Below are positions 26,801-35,005 of a DNA stretch of 40,727 nt, piece after piece. The stretch is from DAISIL01 sp036822015. Its GTDB lineage: Bacteria > Bacteroidota > Bacteroidia > Cytophagales > Bernardetiaceae. The stretch spans positions 1 to 40,727 of the forward strand of contig DAISIL010000025.1 of the NCBI GenBank assembly GCA_036822015.1, in the 5' to 3' direction. The notes under the pieces were generated by a model. It was given only the letters and a program-made list of their open reading frames with translations, was not told the DNA's origin and ran no database searches. The translations under genes and the position numbers were made by a program. Numbering within the stretch: the stretch's first letter is position 1; each line of letters opens with the position of its first letter.

Positions 26801-27151
26801 TTCTACGCCCAAAGCCGTTACGATGACTTCATCCAGGTTTACTGCCGAACGCATCAGGACATCAATTCGGCTGCGCCCATTGATCGGAACATCTTTTTTG
26901 CCGTAGCCCACATACGAAAACACCAGGGTCTTCGCCGTTTCGGGTACTTTGATTTGATAATTGCCCTCTAGGTCGGTTACCGTCCCCACACTAGGGTCTG
27001 ATTTGAGATAGACCGTCGCCGAAACTAGCCCGTAGCCGTCCTCGTCCTTCACCTGACCCTGAATTAGTAGTTGCGCTTGAATACTTTGTAGGCAAACAAA
27101 TAGTAACAAAAAAAGAAATAAAATTTTTAATTTACTGGTAATTAAACACAT
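23825..27151 (-). CDS. SusC/RagA-family TonB-dependent outer-membrane channel
   Basis: 1108 residues from the ATG at 27151; the open frame to 27283 includes the promoter region. A signal peptide (to about SIQAQ) is followed by a carboxypeptidase-regulatory-like domain (LIQGQVKDEDGYGLVSATVY, TDLEGNYQIKVPE), a TonB box DEVIVTALG, a plug (NIRGASSLLGNNQPLFVVNG, GAAASALYGSRAANGVILI) and a 22-strand barrel ending in YGFSVHLGF. It imports a bulky or scarce nutrient with energy from TonB. The pair with SusD is standard. The upstream gene is a marR regulator on the same strand, 187 bp away. Confidence 0.97.
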   Translation of the reverse strand: MCLITSKLKILFLFLLLFVCLQSIQAQLLIQGQVKDEDGYGLVSATVYLKSDPSVGTVTDLEGNYQIKVPETAKTLVFSYVGYGKKDVPINGRSRIDVLMRSAVNLDEVIVTALGVEREEKALGYAVQQLSGEAVSTVKTTNPINALAGKISGVYITGGASGPTASANINIRGASSLLGNNQPLFVVNGMPITNDLYSFDDGLNGSSTIDFGNAAQIVNTDDIASVNVLKGAAASALYGSRAANGVILIQTKTGKDAGKSKDGWGVEVNTSLMAHDILKLPDYQNEFGFGGGGKYSYKDGSNYIGDKEYYEAYGENWGPRMNGQLIKQFNSEGQPVPFTPAPDNVRNFFRTGLLNTNNISINHYTEESDLRFSFSNLGRRGIVPNTNLTRNTFQTSIGRRLLDGRLKIRANAMYVLSGSDNIPNAGYDESSSIMYGWLWFPRQVEINDLRDYWEPGREGVQQRYVENLWVNNPWFIANENTNSFESRRLIGNLNLSYDFNENLKARFRYGADLLNEGRAYRRAPSTKGTPGENGSYREDEIRFSETNAELLLTYASKPGQLGDFDLDLSVGGNLMSQQANTLIANNPELSLKGPSESIYTLTNGTVVLTESRQTQASINSLFATTTLGYKGILYLDASYRHDWNSTLVNPEKGLAGSSYDFGYPALALSAIVSDMFDLPRSVSFFKVRSSFAEVGNGAPPYAFGNTFTAGATFGSQPTFSTNRTIADPNLTNERTRAYELGLDYRMFTDRLRLDLTYYNMLSFDQIIRLPVAASSGYDFTLTNGGEIRNKGVELMIAGRPVEVGDFSWDLVLNLGHNRAIVESLPDVITSGRYAIIANVFPGDGGAGLEYVAEQGELLGQLYGLGFQRGPDGRIIHENGLPLLTDEKVSAGSYQPDLRVGLNNTFHYKNLSFSFLFDGQIGGKIYSRSHALYNTGGAITNNDDPHLNLSTLDGRTVYSVSYDQNGDPVYTLEQEGGVIGPGWRYDDAGNLVENDVVVPAGGAGYTGYFYNYYGNGFNRDNIEAATYDATYFKLRQISISYRLPKSWVEKLGFRSARLALIGRNLLLFSKVPTIDPETYSIRNGLFVNGFESTQLPSTRSYGFSVHLGF

Positions 27152-27166
27152 TTTACGAGGTTTTTT

Positions 27167-27188
27167 GTGAAAAATATTCACAAATGTA
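27167..27188 (-). promoter_or_regulatory. susC promoter box with overlapping palindrome
   Basis: TACATTTG on the minus strand (27181-27188) is an exact TAnnTTTG box, 29 bases before the susC ATG. Just downstream, 27167-27181 reads GTGAA-N5-TTCAC, a palindrome covering the expected transcription start. It could be an operator, for example for the nearby MarR protein, but this is untested. Confidence 0.45.
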
Positions 27189-27338
27189 AAAAAATAGTTT
27201 GTGTAAAAACTAATTTTTTTCAATTCTTCCTTCTTACTCTTCCTAAATATCTGATTGCTAGATGTTTGCACAAAGTAAGCCACTCCTACTCCCGAGCGAG
27301 AGCGGACTTAAAGCAACAGGGGTGGGGATGTTATACGC

Positions 27339-27827
27339 TTAGCTATCGCTTTTTTTGGTCAGTTCATCGACCGTCAGTATGGGGGCGGCATCCATATTTT
27401 CAATTTCCAGGAAACCAATAATGACCCTGAAAGCGTCTCTTAGCTCTTGTATCTTTTTGTCTTCGGCTTTATTGAGGCGCGTACAAAGTTGATCGTGGAG
27501 CAGCTCGGGTATAACTGCGATTAAATCTTGCCCGCCTTTGGTCAAGACGATATAGTTGATGCGCCGATCTTGTGGATGGACGGGTAGGCGAGCCACCAAC
27601 CCGCGTTTTTCGAGGCGATCAACGATGCCCGTAACTGTGCTGGCGTTGAGTTGTAGATAGTCTTTGATGGCCGAGTGGGTGGCCCTGAAATCCTCCTGGT
27701 CTTTCAAAAAATGCAAGCACAAAAGTTGGGGAATGCTCAACCCATACTTTTTTTCTATGCGCTTGCCCTCCAGATTGACCGCTCGGATGATGCGACGCAG
27801 ATTGATGAGGATTTCGGTGTAGTCCAT
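27339..27827 (-). CDS. MarR-family transcriptional regulator
   Basis: 162 residues. Winged-helix core: YGLSIPQLLCLHFL, recognition region LNASTVTGIVDRLEKRGLVA, and wing HPQDRRINYIVLTKGGQDLI. MarR proteins act as dimers and usually sense small ligands. It lies upstream of susC-susD-BCCT on the same strand and divergent from the STN-TonB receptor gene, so it may control either unit. The C-terminus is ~20 residues longer than the core and has no recognisable motif. Confidence 0.95.
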   Translation of the reverse strand: MDYTEILINLRRIIRAVNLEGKRIEKKYGLSIPQLLCLHFLKDQEDFRATHSAIKDYLQLNASTVTGIVDRLEKRGLVARLPVHPQDRRINYIVLTKGGQDLIAVIPELLHDQLCTRLNKAEDKKIQELRDAFRVIIGFLEIENMDAAPILTVDELTKKSDS

Positions 27828-27979
27828 CGTTGTCTGGTGTAGAAAATAAATTCAGCAAATGAACGGATTTTTCTGAATAAAAGTTACCAAAGACAACGGA
27901 TGATGGCGGGACAAAATACAAAGCCTCACATCCCTTTTGTCTTAACATTTGTTGCTTAGGAAAACAATCCTTTTTCAGC

Positions 27980-27987
27980 TACATTTG
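27980..27987 (+). promoter_or_regulatory. -7 box immediately upstream of the TonB receptor
   Basis: TACATTTG, an exact TAnnTTTG box, ends only 4 bases before the ATG at 27992. If used, the transcript would be leaderless or nearly so. Confidence 0.45.
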
Positions 27988-27991
27988 CCCA

Positions 27992-30607
27992 ATGTTTGTC
28001 CCCTCACAGAAAGTCTATGGCCTTTGGCTGGTGCTGCTGGTGTTTTTTTCGTGGCAGGCGATCGGACAGGTAACCCGCATCGAAGCCAACTACCAGGAGG
28101 TAACCCCCGAAAAAGCCCTCTCCGAACTCTCCCAAAAGTACCGGTTTCGATTTTTTTACGATACCACCTGGCTACGTGAGTTACGCCTAACGGCCCGCCT
28201 CCGGGATGATCCTGAGCAGGCTTTGGCCAAACTTTTTGCGGCTACGCCCGTTGAGCCGCTGCGCTTGCAGGGGCTTTCTTTTGTGCTGCTGCCTCGGACG
28301 TTGGGTCTGGCCGAAAGCCGATCTATCACGCTAGAAGGTGTTGTCCGTGAGGGAAATAGCGGCGAACCCATCCCCAATGCCCGCATCGAGATTCCGGCAC
28401 GTGCTTTGCGCGTCATCACCGATGCCGAGGGTTACTATCGGGTGTCTGTCCCGGTGGGAACGTACCTGATCCGCGTGCAGGGAGAAAACGTATCACCGAC
28501 GGAGGAGGTCAAGCAGTTGGGGGAGGATATGCGCTGGGACGTAGAGCTATTTGATGCCTTTGTGGCCCTGGATGATGTCGTGATTACGGGCAAAAGCGCG
28601 GATGAAAACGTGAGCAATGCCAGCCCGGGTTTGTTGTGGCTGCCTTTGGAGAGTGTGCGCAAACTGCCTTCTCCGTTCGGTGAACTGGACATCAACCGCG
28701 TTATTTTGTCATTGCCGGGGGCCCAAACCGTCGGTGAAGGTGCGACGGGCTTTAACATCCGTGGGGGGAGCATCGACCAAAACCTGGTGCTGATGGATCA
28801 AGCCCCGCTCTACAACAGCACCCATTTGTTGGGTTTTGTCTCTGTATTCAACCCTGATTTGGTGCAAGATTTTTCGATGTACAAAGGGCAGATGCCAGCT
28901 AGCTACGGCGGACGGCTTTCGAGTGTAGTAGCGGTGGGTTTGCGCGACCCTGATTTACAAAAATTAAAAGTTACGGCAGGTATCGGACCTCTGACCAACA
29001 AGCTAAGCGCACAACTGCCCCTCCTCAAAGGCCGCTGGGCCATCGCCCTGGGCGGCCGATATAGCAACCCTACCTGGCTGATGCAGACGGTCAAGGATCC
29101 TTCTGTTCGCAACAGTGCCGCCAATTTCTACGATCTCAACTTAAAGTCCAAGCTGATCCTGGGCGATCATACTTTTCGGCTGTCGCTTTATCGCAGCGAC
29201 GACTTCTACAATCTTAGCGGCCAAAGCCTCTTTGACTACCAGTCCAATGTAGCCTCTATGGCTTGGAGTACTAGCTTGGGCGGGCGTTGGTTGAGTGATG
29301 TTACGCTGTATCACTCGGCTTATGCGGCCGCCCAACAGGAAAACCCCACGTTTCGGGAGTTCTCTTACCAAAACGGCATTCAGACGAGCGGCATCAAAAG
29401 CCAGCTGACCTTTCTCCAGTCGGATCGGATGGAGTATGTTGGTGGGCTAGAACTCCAACAGACCCGCTACGACCTCGGCAAGATCGCCCCCAACTCGGAT
29501 TCCTCTGCCGTGCAGTCCCGCGATTTGGGTGGACGACAGGCCTGGCAGGCTGCCGTTTTTGGTGAAGCCCGATGGCAGGTCGGAGAGCGTTGGCAGGTCA
29601 TTGCAGGGGTGCGGCTCTCTGCCTTTGCTTTGCGGGAGGAGGGCTGGCTGCGCTTTGCCGAAGATGCTCCGCGCTCCGAGCTAAGCGTGCAGGATACCCT
29701 CAACTCGGGAGACTACCAAAACCTCTACCAAAACCTCGAGCCTCGCCTGGCAGTTACGTATCGTCTCCAGGAAAACGCTTCACTCAAAGCCAGTTATACT
29801 CGGATGGCACAGTACGAGCATCTCTTCTCGAATGCCCCTGCCGCTTTGCCTACCGATCTTTGGTTGCCATCAAGCAACAACCTACGCCCAGCCCTAGCCG
29901 ATCAACTTTCGTTGGGCTACTTCCTAAATCTGAACCAAAACCGCTGGGAACTCTCCTGGGAACTGTACTACAAAAACTTCCGACACCTCAACCTTCTCCA
30001 AACCGGTGCAGCCGTGATCGCTAATCCGCTCCTGGAAGCCGACATCGTCAGCGGACAAGGACAGTCCTGGGGCAGTGAGTGGCTCATCAAAAAAACCTCT
30101 GGCAAGATCACCGGTTGGCTTGGATATGCTTACCTCAAGACGCGCCTCCAGACCAACGGTATCTTTGCCAATGAGCAAATCAATGACGGACAACGCTTTG
30201 ATGCTGACTTTGACCGCCCCCACAACCTCAACCTTTCCTTAACCTGGCAGTTGAGCCGCCTTTGGACGCTTTCGGGCAACTTTGTCTATAACTCGGGACG
30301 ACCCGTAACCGTCCCGCGTTCTTCGTATGTCATCGGAGGGGTGCGCATCTTCAACGCCGAAGCCCGCAACAACTTCCGTACCCCCGATAACCACCGCCTT
30401 GACCTTTCGCTGACGTATGAGGGCAGCAACCGCCGCGACCGCCGATTGATGAGCAGTTTTAGTTTTTCGCTTTACAACGTGTATAGCCGCCAAAACTCTT
30501 TTTCTGTCGTTACACGGGCGATCAACAATACCTCGCCACGCACCTTCAACTTGTACGTCCTGGGGAGTGTGATTCCTTCTTTTACTTACTTGCTCAAATT
30601 TGAATGA
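27992..30607 (+). CDS. TonB-dependent receptor with STN and carboxypeptidase-like N-terminal domains
   Basis: 871 residues. Signal peptide ~1-26 (SWQAIGQ). An STN domain (~27-100, YQEVTPEKALSELSQKYRFR) suggests signalling or secretin-like contacts. A carboxypeptidase-regulatory-like domain follows (ITLEGVVREGNSGEPIPNAR, TDAEGYYRVSVP). The plug shows DDVVITGKS (TonB-box-like), LPGAQTVGEGATGFNIRGGS and YKGQMPASYGGRLSSVVAVG. The rest is beta-barrel. It overlaps the next gene as ATGA and begins a three-gene unit ending with DUF4249. No sigma/anti-sigma pair is adjacent, so transcription signalling is unproven. Substrate unknown. Confidence 0.95.
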   Translation: MFVPSQKVYGLWLVLLVFFSWQAIGQVTRIEANYQEVTPEKALSELSQKYRFRFFYDTTWLRELRLTARLRDDPEQALAKLFAATPVEPLRLQGLSFVLLPRTLGLAESRSITLEGVVREGNSGEPIPNARIEIPARALRVITDAEGYYRVSVPVGTYLIRVQGENVSPTEEVKQLGEDMRWDVELFDAFVALDDVVITGKSADENVSNASPGLLWLPLESVRKLPSPFGELDINRVILSLPGAQTVGEGATGFNIRGGSIDQNLVLMDQAPLYNSTHLLGFVSVFNPDLVQDFSMYKGQMPASYGGRLSSVVAVGLRDPDLQKLKVTAGIGPLTNKLSAQLPLLKGRWAIALGGRYSNPTWLMQTVKDPSVRNSAANFYDLNLKSKLILGDHTFRLSLYRSDDFYNLSGQSLFDYQSNVASMAWSTSLGGRWLSDVTLYHSAYAAAQQENPTFREFSYQNGIQTSGIKSQLTFLQSDRMEYVGGLELQQTRYDLGKIAPNSDSSAVQSRDLGGRQAWQAAVFGEARWQVGERWQVIAGVRLSAFALREEGWLRFAEDAPRSELSVQDTLNSGDYQNLYQNLEPRLAVTYRLQENASLKASYTRMAQYEHLFSNAPAALPTDLWLPSSNNLRPALADQLSLGYFLNLNQNRWELSWELYYKNFRHLNLLQTGAAVIANPLLEADIVSGQGQSWGSEWLIKKTSGKITGWLGYAYLKTRLQTNGIFANEQINDGQRFDADFDRPHNLNLSLTWQLSRLWTLSGNFVYNSGRPVTVPRSSYVIGGVRIFNAEARNNFRTPDNHRLDLSLTYEGSNRRDRRLMSSFSFSLYNVYSRQNSFSVVTRAINNTSPRTFNLYVLGSVIPSFTYLLKFE

Positions 30608-32190
30608 AAAAAATATACTGTTTTTTTTGGATAGCTCTTATTCACACTGTGGGATTTGCTCAATCGTTGCACCTAAGCCAGGAGACGCTCTTTGTGGGAG
30701 ATACGCTCTATGGGGTGGCTTACTTCGCCAACGCCAAACTACTCAATCAAACCTACGAAGTCTCGCTGCGCGATGCCGAAGGTAATTTGTTGGGCGATCC
30801 TATGTTGGTCTTGGCTCGTGATGCCCGCCCGTCTTTCGCACTCGTGGTGCCATCGGCAGTGGCAAGCGGGCAGTACGGCATCCAACTGACGCATTATGCC
30901 AGCGGATATGTGAGCCATCAGCGGGCAGTTTTTCTCATCAACCCCGAGGACATCTCGGCTTGGATGAACCGCAGACCTGCCACCGCTCGTTATGCCCTAC
31001 CGGATACCACGGCAAGGATCAAGTTGGTGGCTCGGGATACTCACATTCATTTGTCATTCAGCCCACCCGAGCCGAGTCGTATCGCCAATGTCTCCGTATC
31101 GGTTACGGATCAAGCCCAGCACAGCCTGCAAGCCCGCCCGCTACTCGGTACGTTGGCGGCTCCGACGCACTTTTATCAGCACCTATCGGCACATGAAGAT
31201 ATGGCAGGAACGCAACAAGGCTTTGATCTGGTGGGGGAACTTTCTGTACCCAACGCTAAAGCTGTTCTGGTGATTGCGGCGGGTAATCAAGGACAAATCT
31301 ACGAGATCACGGCCGATGCAGCGGGCGCTTTTGTGTGCCAAAACGTGAGCTACACCGATAGCGCACGGGTTTATGTGCGGGCAAGGGGGGCGCGGGTACG
31401 TAGCCTCTCGGTGCGTCGGGCAAGCCCTGTGCGTCAGGCTACGCCGGCGGCAGCAGGCTTCTTGCCGGCCCTGGATTCGGCACAACTGGCGGAGATGTTG
31501 CGCTTGCGGGCTTTGCGTGGGCGCGTCCAGGAGAGCTACGCCAGCCTCACTACGGCAGCTTTACCGGCTCCCTGGGAACTATCCGCCCCGACACCCTTGT
31601 TTGGTTATCGGGATGAGCTATTTGACTTGAAAGACTATGTCAATTTTTCATCGACAAAGCAGGCGATCAAGGAGGTGGTCTCGGGAGTAATTTTTTCGCG
31701 GGGACGTTTGCGGGTCATTGCTTCGGATGTCAAAAAAACACTGCCTTTTGATCCGCTGCTACTCATCAACGGCATTCCGGCGACCGAAGAGGAGGTGCTG
31801 GCTTTGCCCGTCCAGGAGTTGCGCTACGTGGAGGTTATCAGCCGCATATCGAAGTTGCGCGTCCTGGGCGAGGTAGCTTTTGGGGGTGTCGTGAACTTCA
31901 TCACGGCAAGCTATCGCCCCGCCAACGAAGAAACACTCGTGATGACCCTCCCGGGCTGGACGGCTTCGCGCACGGGGCTTGAGCTACGGACAAGCAAAGC
32001 CGGCGAACCCTACTTTCCGGCGTGTCTGTACTGGATGCCGTCTTTGCAACCCGAAAGTACGGGCGACTATCGCTGGGCATTCAAACCCACGGACTACTCC
32101 ACGAGTGTACAAATCAGGCTAGCCNNNNNNNNNNAGCCCTCCAACGCAAAGATGGCAGCGTATGGTATCACGATCAAATTTTACCGATAG
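30604..32190 (+). CDS. MG2-like/plug-like secreted protein, interrupted by an assembly gap
   Basis: 528 residues as given, with four undetermined residues. Signal peptide ~1-20 (VGFAQ). Residues ~21-115 resemble a macroglobulin MG2-type domain (SQETLFVGDTLYGVAYFANA). Residues ~380-440 look like a TonB-receptor plug without a barrel (LLINGIPATEEEVLAL, FGGVVNFITA). LYWMPSL then YRWAFKPTDYSTSVQIRLA is the usual C-terminal module of such proteins. The gap at 32125-32134 leaves the last codons uncertain. Collapsing the gap plus a repeated AGCC keeps the frame and gives LQRKDGSVWYHDQ, ending at TAA 32199-32201. Overlaps the receptor by 4 bp; probably its periplasmic or outer-membrane partner. Confidence 0.8.
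   Translation: MKKIYCFFWIALIHTVGFAQSLHLSQETLFVGDTLYGVAYFANAKLLNQTYEVSLRDAEGNLLGDPMLVLARDARPSFALVVPSAVASGQYGIQLTHYASGYVSHQRAVFLINPEDISAWMNRRPATARYALPDTTARIKLVARDTHIHLSFSPPEPSRIANVSVSVTDQAQHSLQARPLLGTLAAPTHFYQHLSAHEDMAGTQQGFDLVGELSVPNAKAVLVIAAGNQGQIYEITADAAGAFVCQNVSYTDSARVYVRARGARVRSLSVRRASPVRQATPAAAGFLPALDSAQLAEMLRLRALRGRVQESYASLTTAALPAPWELSAPTPLFGYRDELFDLKDYVNFSSTKQAIKEVVSGVIFSRGRLRVIASDVKKTLPFDPLLLINGIPATEEEVLALPVQELRYVEVISRISKLRVLGEVAFGGVVNFITASYRPANEETLVMTLPGWTASRTGLELRTSKAGEPYFPACLYWMPSLQPESTGDYRWAFKPTDYSTSVQIRLAXXXXPSNAKMAAYGITIKFYR
32125..32134. other. Assembly gap (10 N)
   Basis: Ten undetermined bases, a scaffolding placeholder. Both flanks carry AGCC (32121-32124 and 32135-32138), so the two contig ends may simply overlap. 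Confidence 0.99.
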
Positions 32191-33225
32191 ATGATAAGTA
32201 ACCGATTGATATTGTGTGGTTTATTTGCTTTCTCTTTTTTGATGACTGCTTGCCTGGAGGAGCTTCCGGTACGCCTCGGCAAGAACGAGGCACAGCTTGT
32301 CGTGGAGGGCTATATCAACGACCGTCAGGAGGCTTGTCGTGTGCGTCTTTCCACCCTCGATAACCTTGATGGTACGACTACGAGTACGGATTTGATCGAC
32401 GGAGCCGTTGTAGAACTTGAATTAGGGGACGGCAGACGGGTACGCTTCCAGGATGAGGGCAACGGGCAGTACCTGACGGAGGCCGTTCGTGGACGCACCG
32501 GCGATGCTTTCCGCTTGCATGTTCGGCTCTCCAACGGAGACGAGTACAGCTCTGATTTACAGACGATACCGGAGCCAGTTTTGATGCTTTCCGGTGGGGC
32601 TACGCTGGTGGAGGATCGCGTTGAGACTTCTCCAGGCAACTTTCGATCTGTGTTTAGGCATGATATTTCCGTAGAGATTCTCAATACGCCTAACGATCAT
32701 TTTTACCTCATCGAAAATAGCGGTTGGGCCAGCGTAGAGATCGGCTACGATTGTTTGGATGCCTTTGGCGGGTCGCCTTTTTGTTGGTCGTTGCGTCAGC
32801 CTATTGCCCGAGGCTTGGTGGTGGGCAGCAACCAGGGTTTTGGTTCGGGCAACTACCGTGCGGTTTTGTTTGGGGTTCCTTTCGATTACAAACGTTTATA
32901 CATCGCCAATGTACGTTTGCACGCGCTTTCTCGGGAGCAATTTTTGTTTTGGCAAGAAGCCCAGGCACAGCTAGACCGAACGGGCGGACTGTTTGATCGT
33001 CCTTTTGCGCCGCTGGTAGGCAATATCCGCCAAACCAACGGCGAAAAGACCGCACTCGGTTACTTTTTTGCTTATGCCACGGATAGCCAAAGCATCTGCT
33101 TTGATCGGAATAACGTTCCTAGCCGCATCGCCCCCGTCCCGATTATCCGCAACTGTGCCGTACTGTGTACGGAGGTCTGGAATCCGGCTACATTCGAGAA
33201 CATGGAGGCTTTGCTTTGTGAGTAA
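32191..33225 (+). CDS. DUF4249 family lipoprotein
   Basis: 344 residues. Signal peptide with lipobox (FLMTACLEE). LVVEGYINDRQEACRVRLST, then YLTEAVRGRTGDAFRLHVRL and VLFGVPFDYKRLYIANVRLH are typical of DUF4249, a family encoded next to TonB receptors in Bacteroidota and thought to work with them at the outer membrane, somewhat as SusD does with SusC. The start codon follows directly on the stop of the previous gene, or overlaps it by 11 bp if the gap is closed as proposed. Convergent with the DUF4139 gene (6-bp gap). Confidence 0.92.
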   Translation: MISNRLILCGLFAFSFLMTACLEELPVRLGKNEAQLVVEGYINDRQEACRVRLSTLDNLDGTTTSTDLIDGAVVELELGDGRRVRFQDEGNGQYLTEAVRGRTGDAFRLHVRLSNGDEYSSDLQTIPEPVLMLSGGATLVEDRVETSPGNFRSVFRHDISVEILNTPNDHFYLIENSGWASVEIGYDCLDAFGGSPFCWSLRQPIARGLVVGSNQGFGSGNYRAVLFGVPFDYKRLYIANVRLHALSREQFLFWQEAQAQLDRTGGLFDRPFAPLVGNIRQTNGEKTALGYFFAYATDSQSICFDRNNVPSRIAPVPIIRNCAVLCTEVWNPATFENMEALLCE

Positions 33226-33231
33226 GGCAGA

Positions 33232-34878
33232 TCAAAAACCCTCTAAGCGTTCCCGAACAAGAATCCCTTTGGGGTATTTGATTGTGTAAGCTATTTTGAG
33301 TGTTTTGCTTTCACCACCTTTAAGGGTCATGCGCCAGAGGACTTTCCCCGTTACTGGATTGAAGCTACCCTGGCTCAACTCGCCCACTTCAACTTCGATG
33401 CGAGAATCTTGTGAAATCGGGATGTAATCTTCGACTTCTAGGGTAACGGCTTCGCTTCGGTTGTTGCGTAGCTGAATTTCAAAACCTTTGGTTTCTCTTA
33501 CGTTTCTGCCAATCATATTTCGCTTGTTGAAATCTTTGATGGGCTTTCGTAGGACGGAAAGGCGCGTATCTCTGCCCATGGAGAGGGTCAGGGAGTCGGT
33601 CGTGATGGCAGGGTTGATTTGCGTTTCCCCGACGTAATTACCCTCGAAGTAGATGTTGGCCGGCCCGTTGGTGAGTCCTAAGTTTTGCCAGTCGGAGAGG
33701 TAAGCAATCAGAAAAGCCGCTTCTTCACTGGCCGGAACGGTAGCATACGTGAAAGCTGCCGGCACCTCCTCTTGGCTCACCTCCACAATAACGGGTCGTC
33801 CATCAGAGGGGATCGTGTAGGGAAGGCTGATCTTGAATGTCGTTGCAAAGGGAGTTTCGGTAGCCTCCGTGAAGTCGGCCGCCGACTCGGCTACAGGCAT
33901 CTCTGCCCCCCAGTCTGCGGTCATATCTTCCTCTTCCTCTTTTGAGAACATTTTATCTTGTCTAGAACGATACACGGCTTGAGGAGCCATTTTTTGTTGG
34001 ATGGCTACGGGCTGATAGACTTGTAGATAGCGCGTAGGGTTATCGGGTTTGGTGGCCCCCAAAGTGGGGTTGCTTGTCGAGATTTGAAGGTTGATATTTT
34101 CCCAGTCGATACCCGTCGTTTGTTTGACGGCAGCTTTGTAGGCCAGATCAATGGGCTTCCCGATAGCTTCGGCACGCAGATCGTATTGAGCGACCCATCC
34201 CGCCTGACTGACCAGGTAGCTAAGCGTAAAATCTGCCTTTTGTGCCATCTTAGCGGTTAGTTCGACGACGACCTCCCCCACAGAAGTTTTGATTTGTTGG
34301 GAGATGCTCCGCATTTGGTTTTGAATCCGGCGTTGAGCGGTTTGGTAGGCCTCGTACGCACGTTCTAGGGTGCGCAAACGGGCTTTGTTTTTGAGCATCC
34401 GCTCTTTCATAAAGTCGGCCATGGCCGCCACCTGGGTAGGCGTGAGGGTGTTGTTGCTTTCAGGAATTTGCTGGTTTTTGATGAGCATATCAATATCCTG
34501 CTTGAGGATTTCCTGCTCATCTTTGTTTTCTTGTGCTTTATCTTTGTAATATTGCAAAGAATCACTTAGTTCCTGAAATTTCTTAGAAGCCATGCGTTCT
34601 TCGAGGTAATTGACCTGTGGCTTTACCGAGAGAATCGTAAAACCAGAAGTTCCCTTACCAGAGACTTGTACAGTTTCCTTCAGAAACTTAGGTGAAAGCC
34701 CCCGAAAAGTTACCGTCTGTTCGCCGGCTTTGAGCGAGACAGTTTCGGTATGTGTGAGCTGGGCCCGATCCAAAAAAACAGTTACATCCTTGACTTTTGT
34801 CGAGACAAGTGCCTGACCCTGTGTGTGTAATGACACCAACAGCGCAAGGGCTAGGAGGATAAATTGTGCGTTTTTCAT
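33232..34878 (-). CDS. DUF4139/DUF4140 (MuiA-like) secreted protein
   Basis: 548 residues from the ATG at 34878; a longer TTG reading to 34914 is less likely. Signal peptide to about HTQGQ. The N-terminal DUF4140 (KVKDVTVFLDRAQLTHTETV, LSPKFLKETVQVSG) is followed by a long coiled coil (~90-215, ELSDSLQYYKDKAQENKDEQ) and the DUF4139 beta domain (LSYLVSQAGWVAQYDLRAEA, then TTGIDWENINLQISTSNPT). The family is named after a mucoidy inhibitor in Azotobacter; the biochemical role is not known. TATCTTAG at 34884-34891 lies 5 bases before the start. Confidence 0.93.
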   Translation of the reverse strand: MKNAQFILLALALLVSLHTQGQALVSTKVKDVTVFLDRAQLTHTETVSLKAGEQTVTFRGLSPKFLKETVQVSGKGTSGFTILSVKPQVNYLEERMASKKFQELSDSLQYYKDKAQENKDEQEILKQDIDMLIKNQQIPESNNTLTPTQVAAMADFMKERMLKNKARLRTLERAYEAYQTAQRRIQNQMRSISQQIKTSVGEVVVELTAKMAQKADFTLSYLVSQAGWVAQYDLRAEAIGKPIDLAYKAAVKQTTGIDWENINLQISTSNPTLGATKPDNPTRYLQVYQPVAIQQKMAPQAVYRSRQDKMFSKEEEEDMTADWGAEMPVAESAADFTEATETPFATTFKISLPYTIPSDGRPVIVEVSQEEVPAAFTYATVPASEEAAFLIAYLSDWQNLGLTNGPANIYFEGNYVGETQINPAITTDSLTLSMGRDTRLSVLRKPIKDFNKRNMIGRNVRETKGFEIQLRNNRSEAVTLEVEDYIPISQDSRIEVEVGELSQGSFNPVTGKVLWRMTLKGGESKTLKIAYTIKYPKGILVRERLEGF

Positions 34879-34883
34879 GTCAT

Positions 34884-34891
34884 CTAAGATA
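34884..34891 (-). promoter_or_regulatory. Candidate -7 box next to the DUF4139 start
   Basis: TATCTTAG on the minus strand matches TAnnTTTG at 7 of 8 positions and ends 5 bases before the ATG, implying a very short leader if real. Confidence 0.35.
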
Positions 34892-35005
34892 GTCGATGAT
34901 CGTCTTTTTTTCAAAAAAAATACTCATTTTTTGTTTGGTCAAAAACTTTTTCCTTGTTTTGTGCGTATTTACGTTCAATTCACTCACCTAAACCCTTTTT
35001 TTGTC

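Noticed and set aside
27262..27342. 26-codon ORF in the marR-susC spacer
   Set aside because: No promoter, no conserved look and it runs into the marR 3' end; likely chance.
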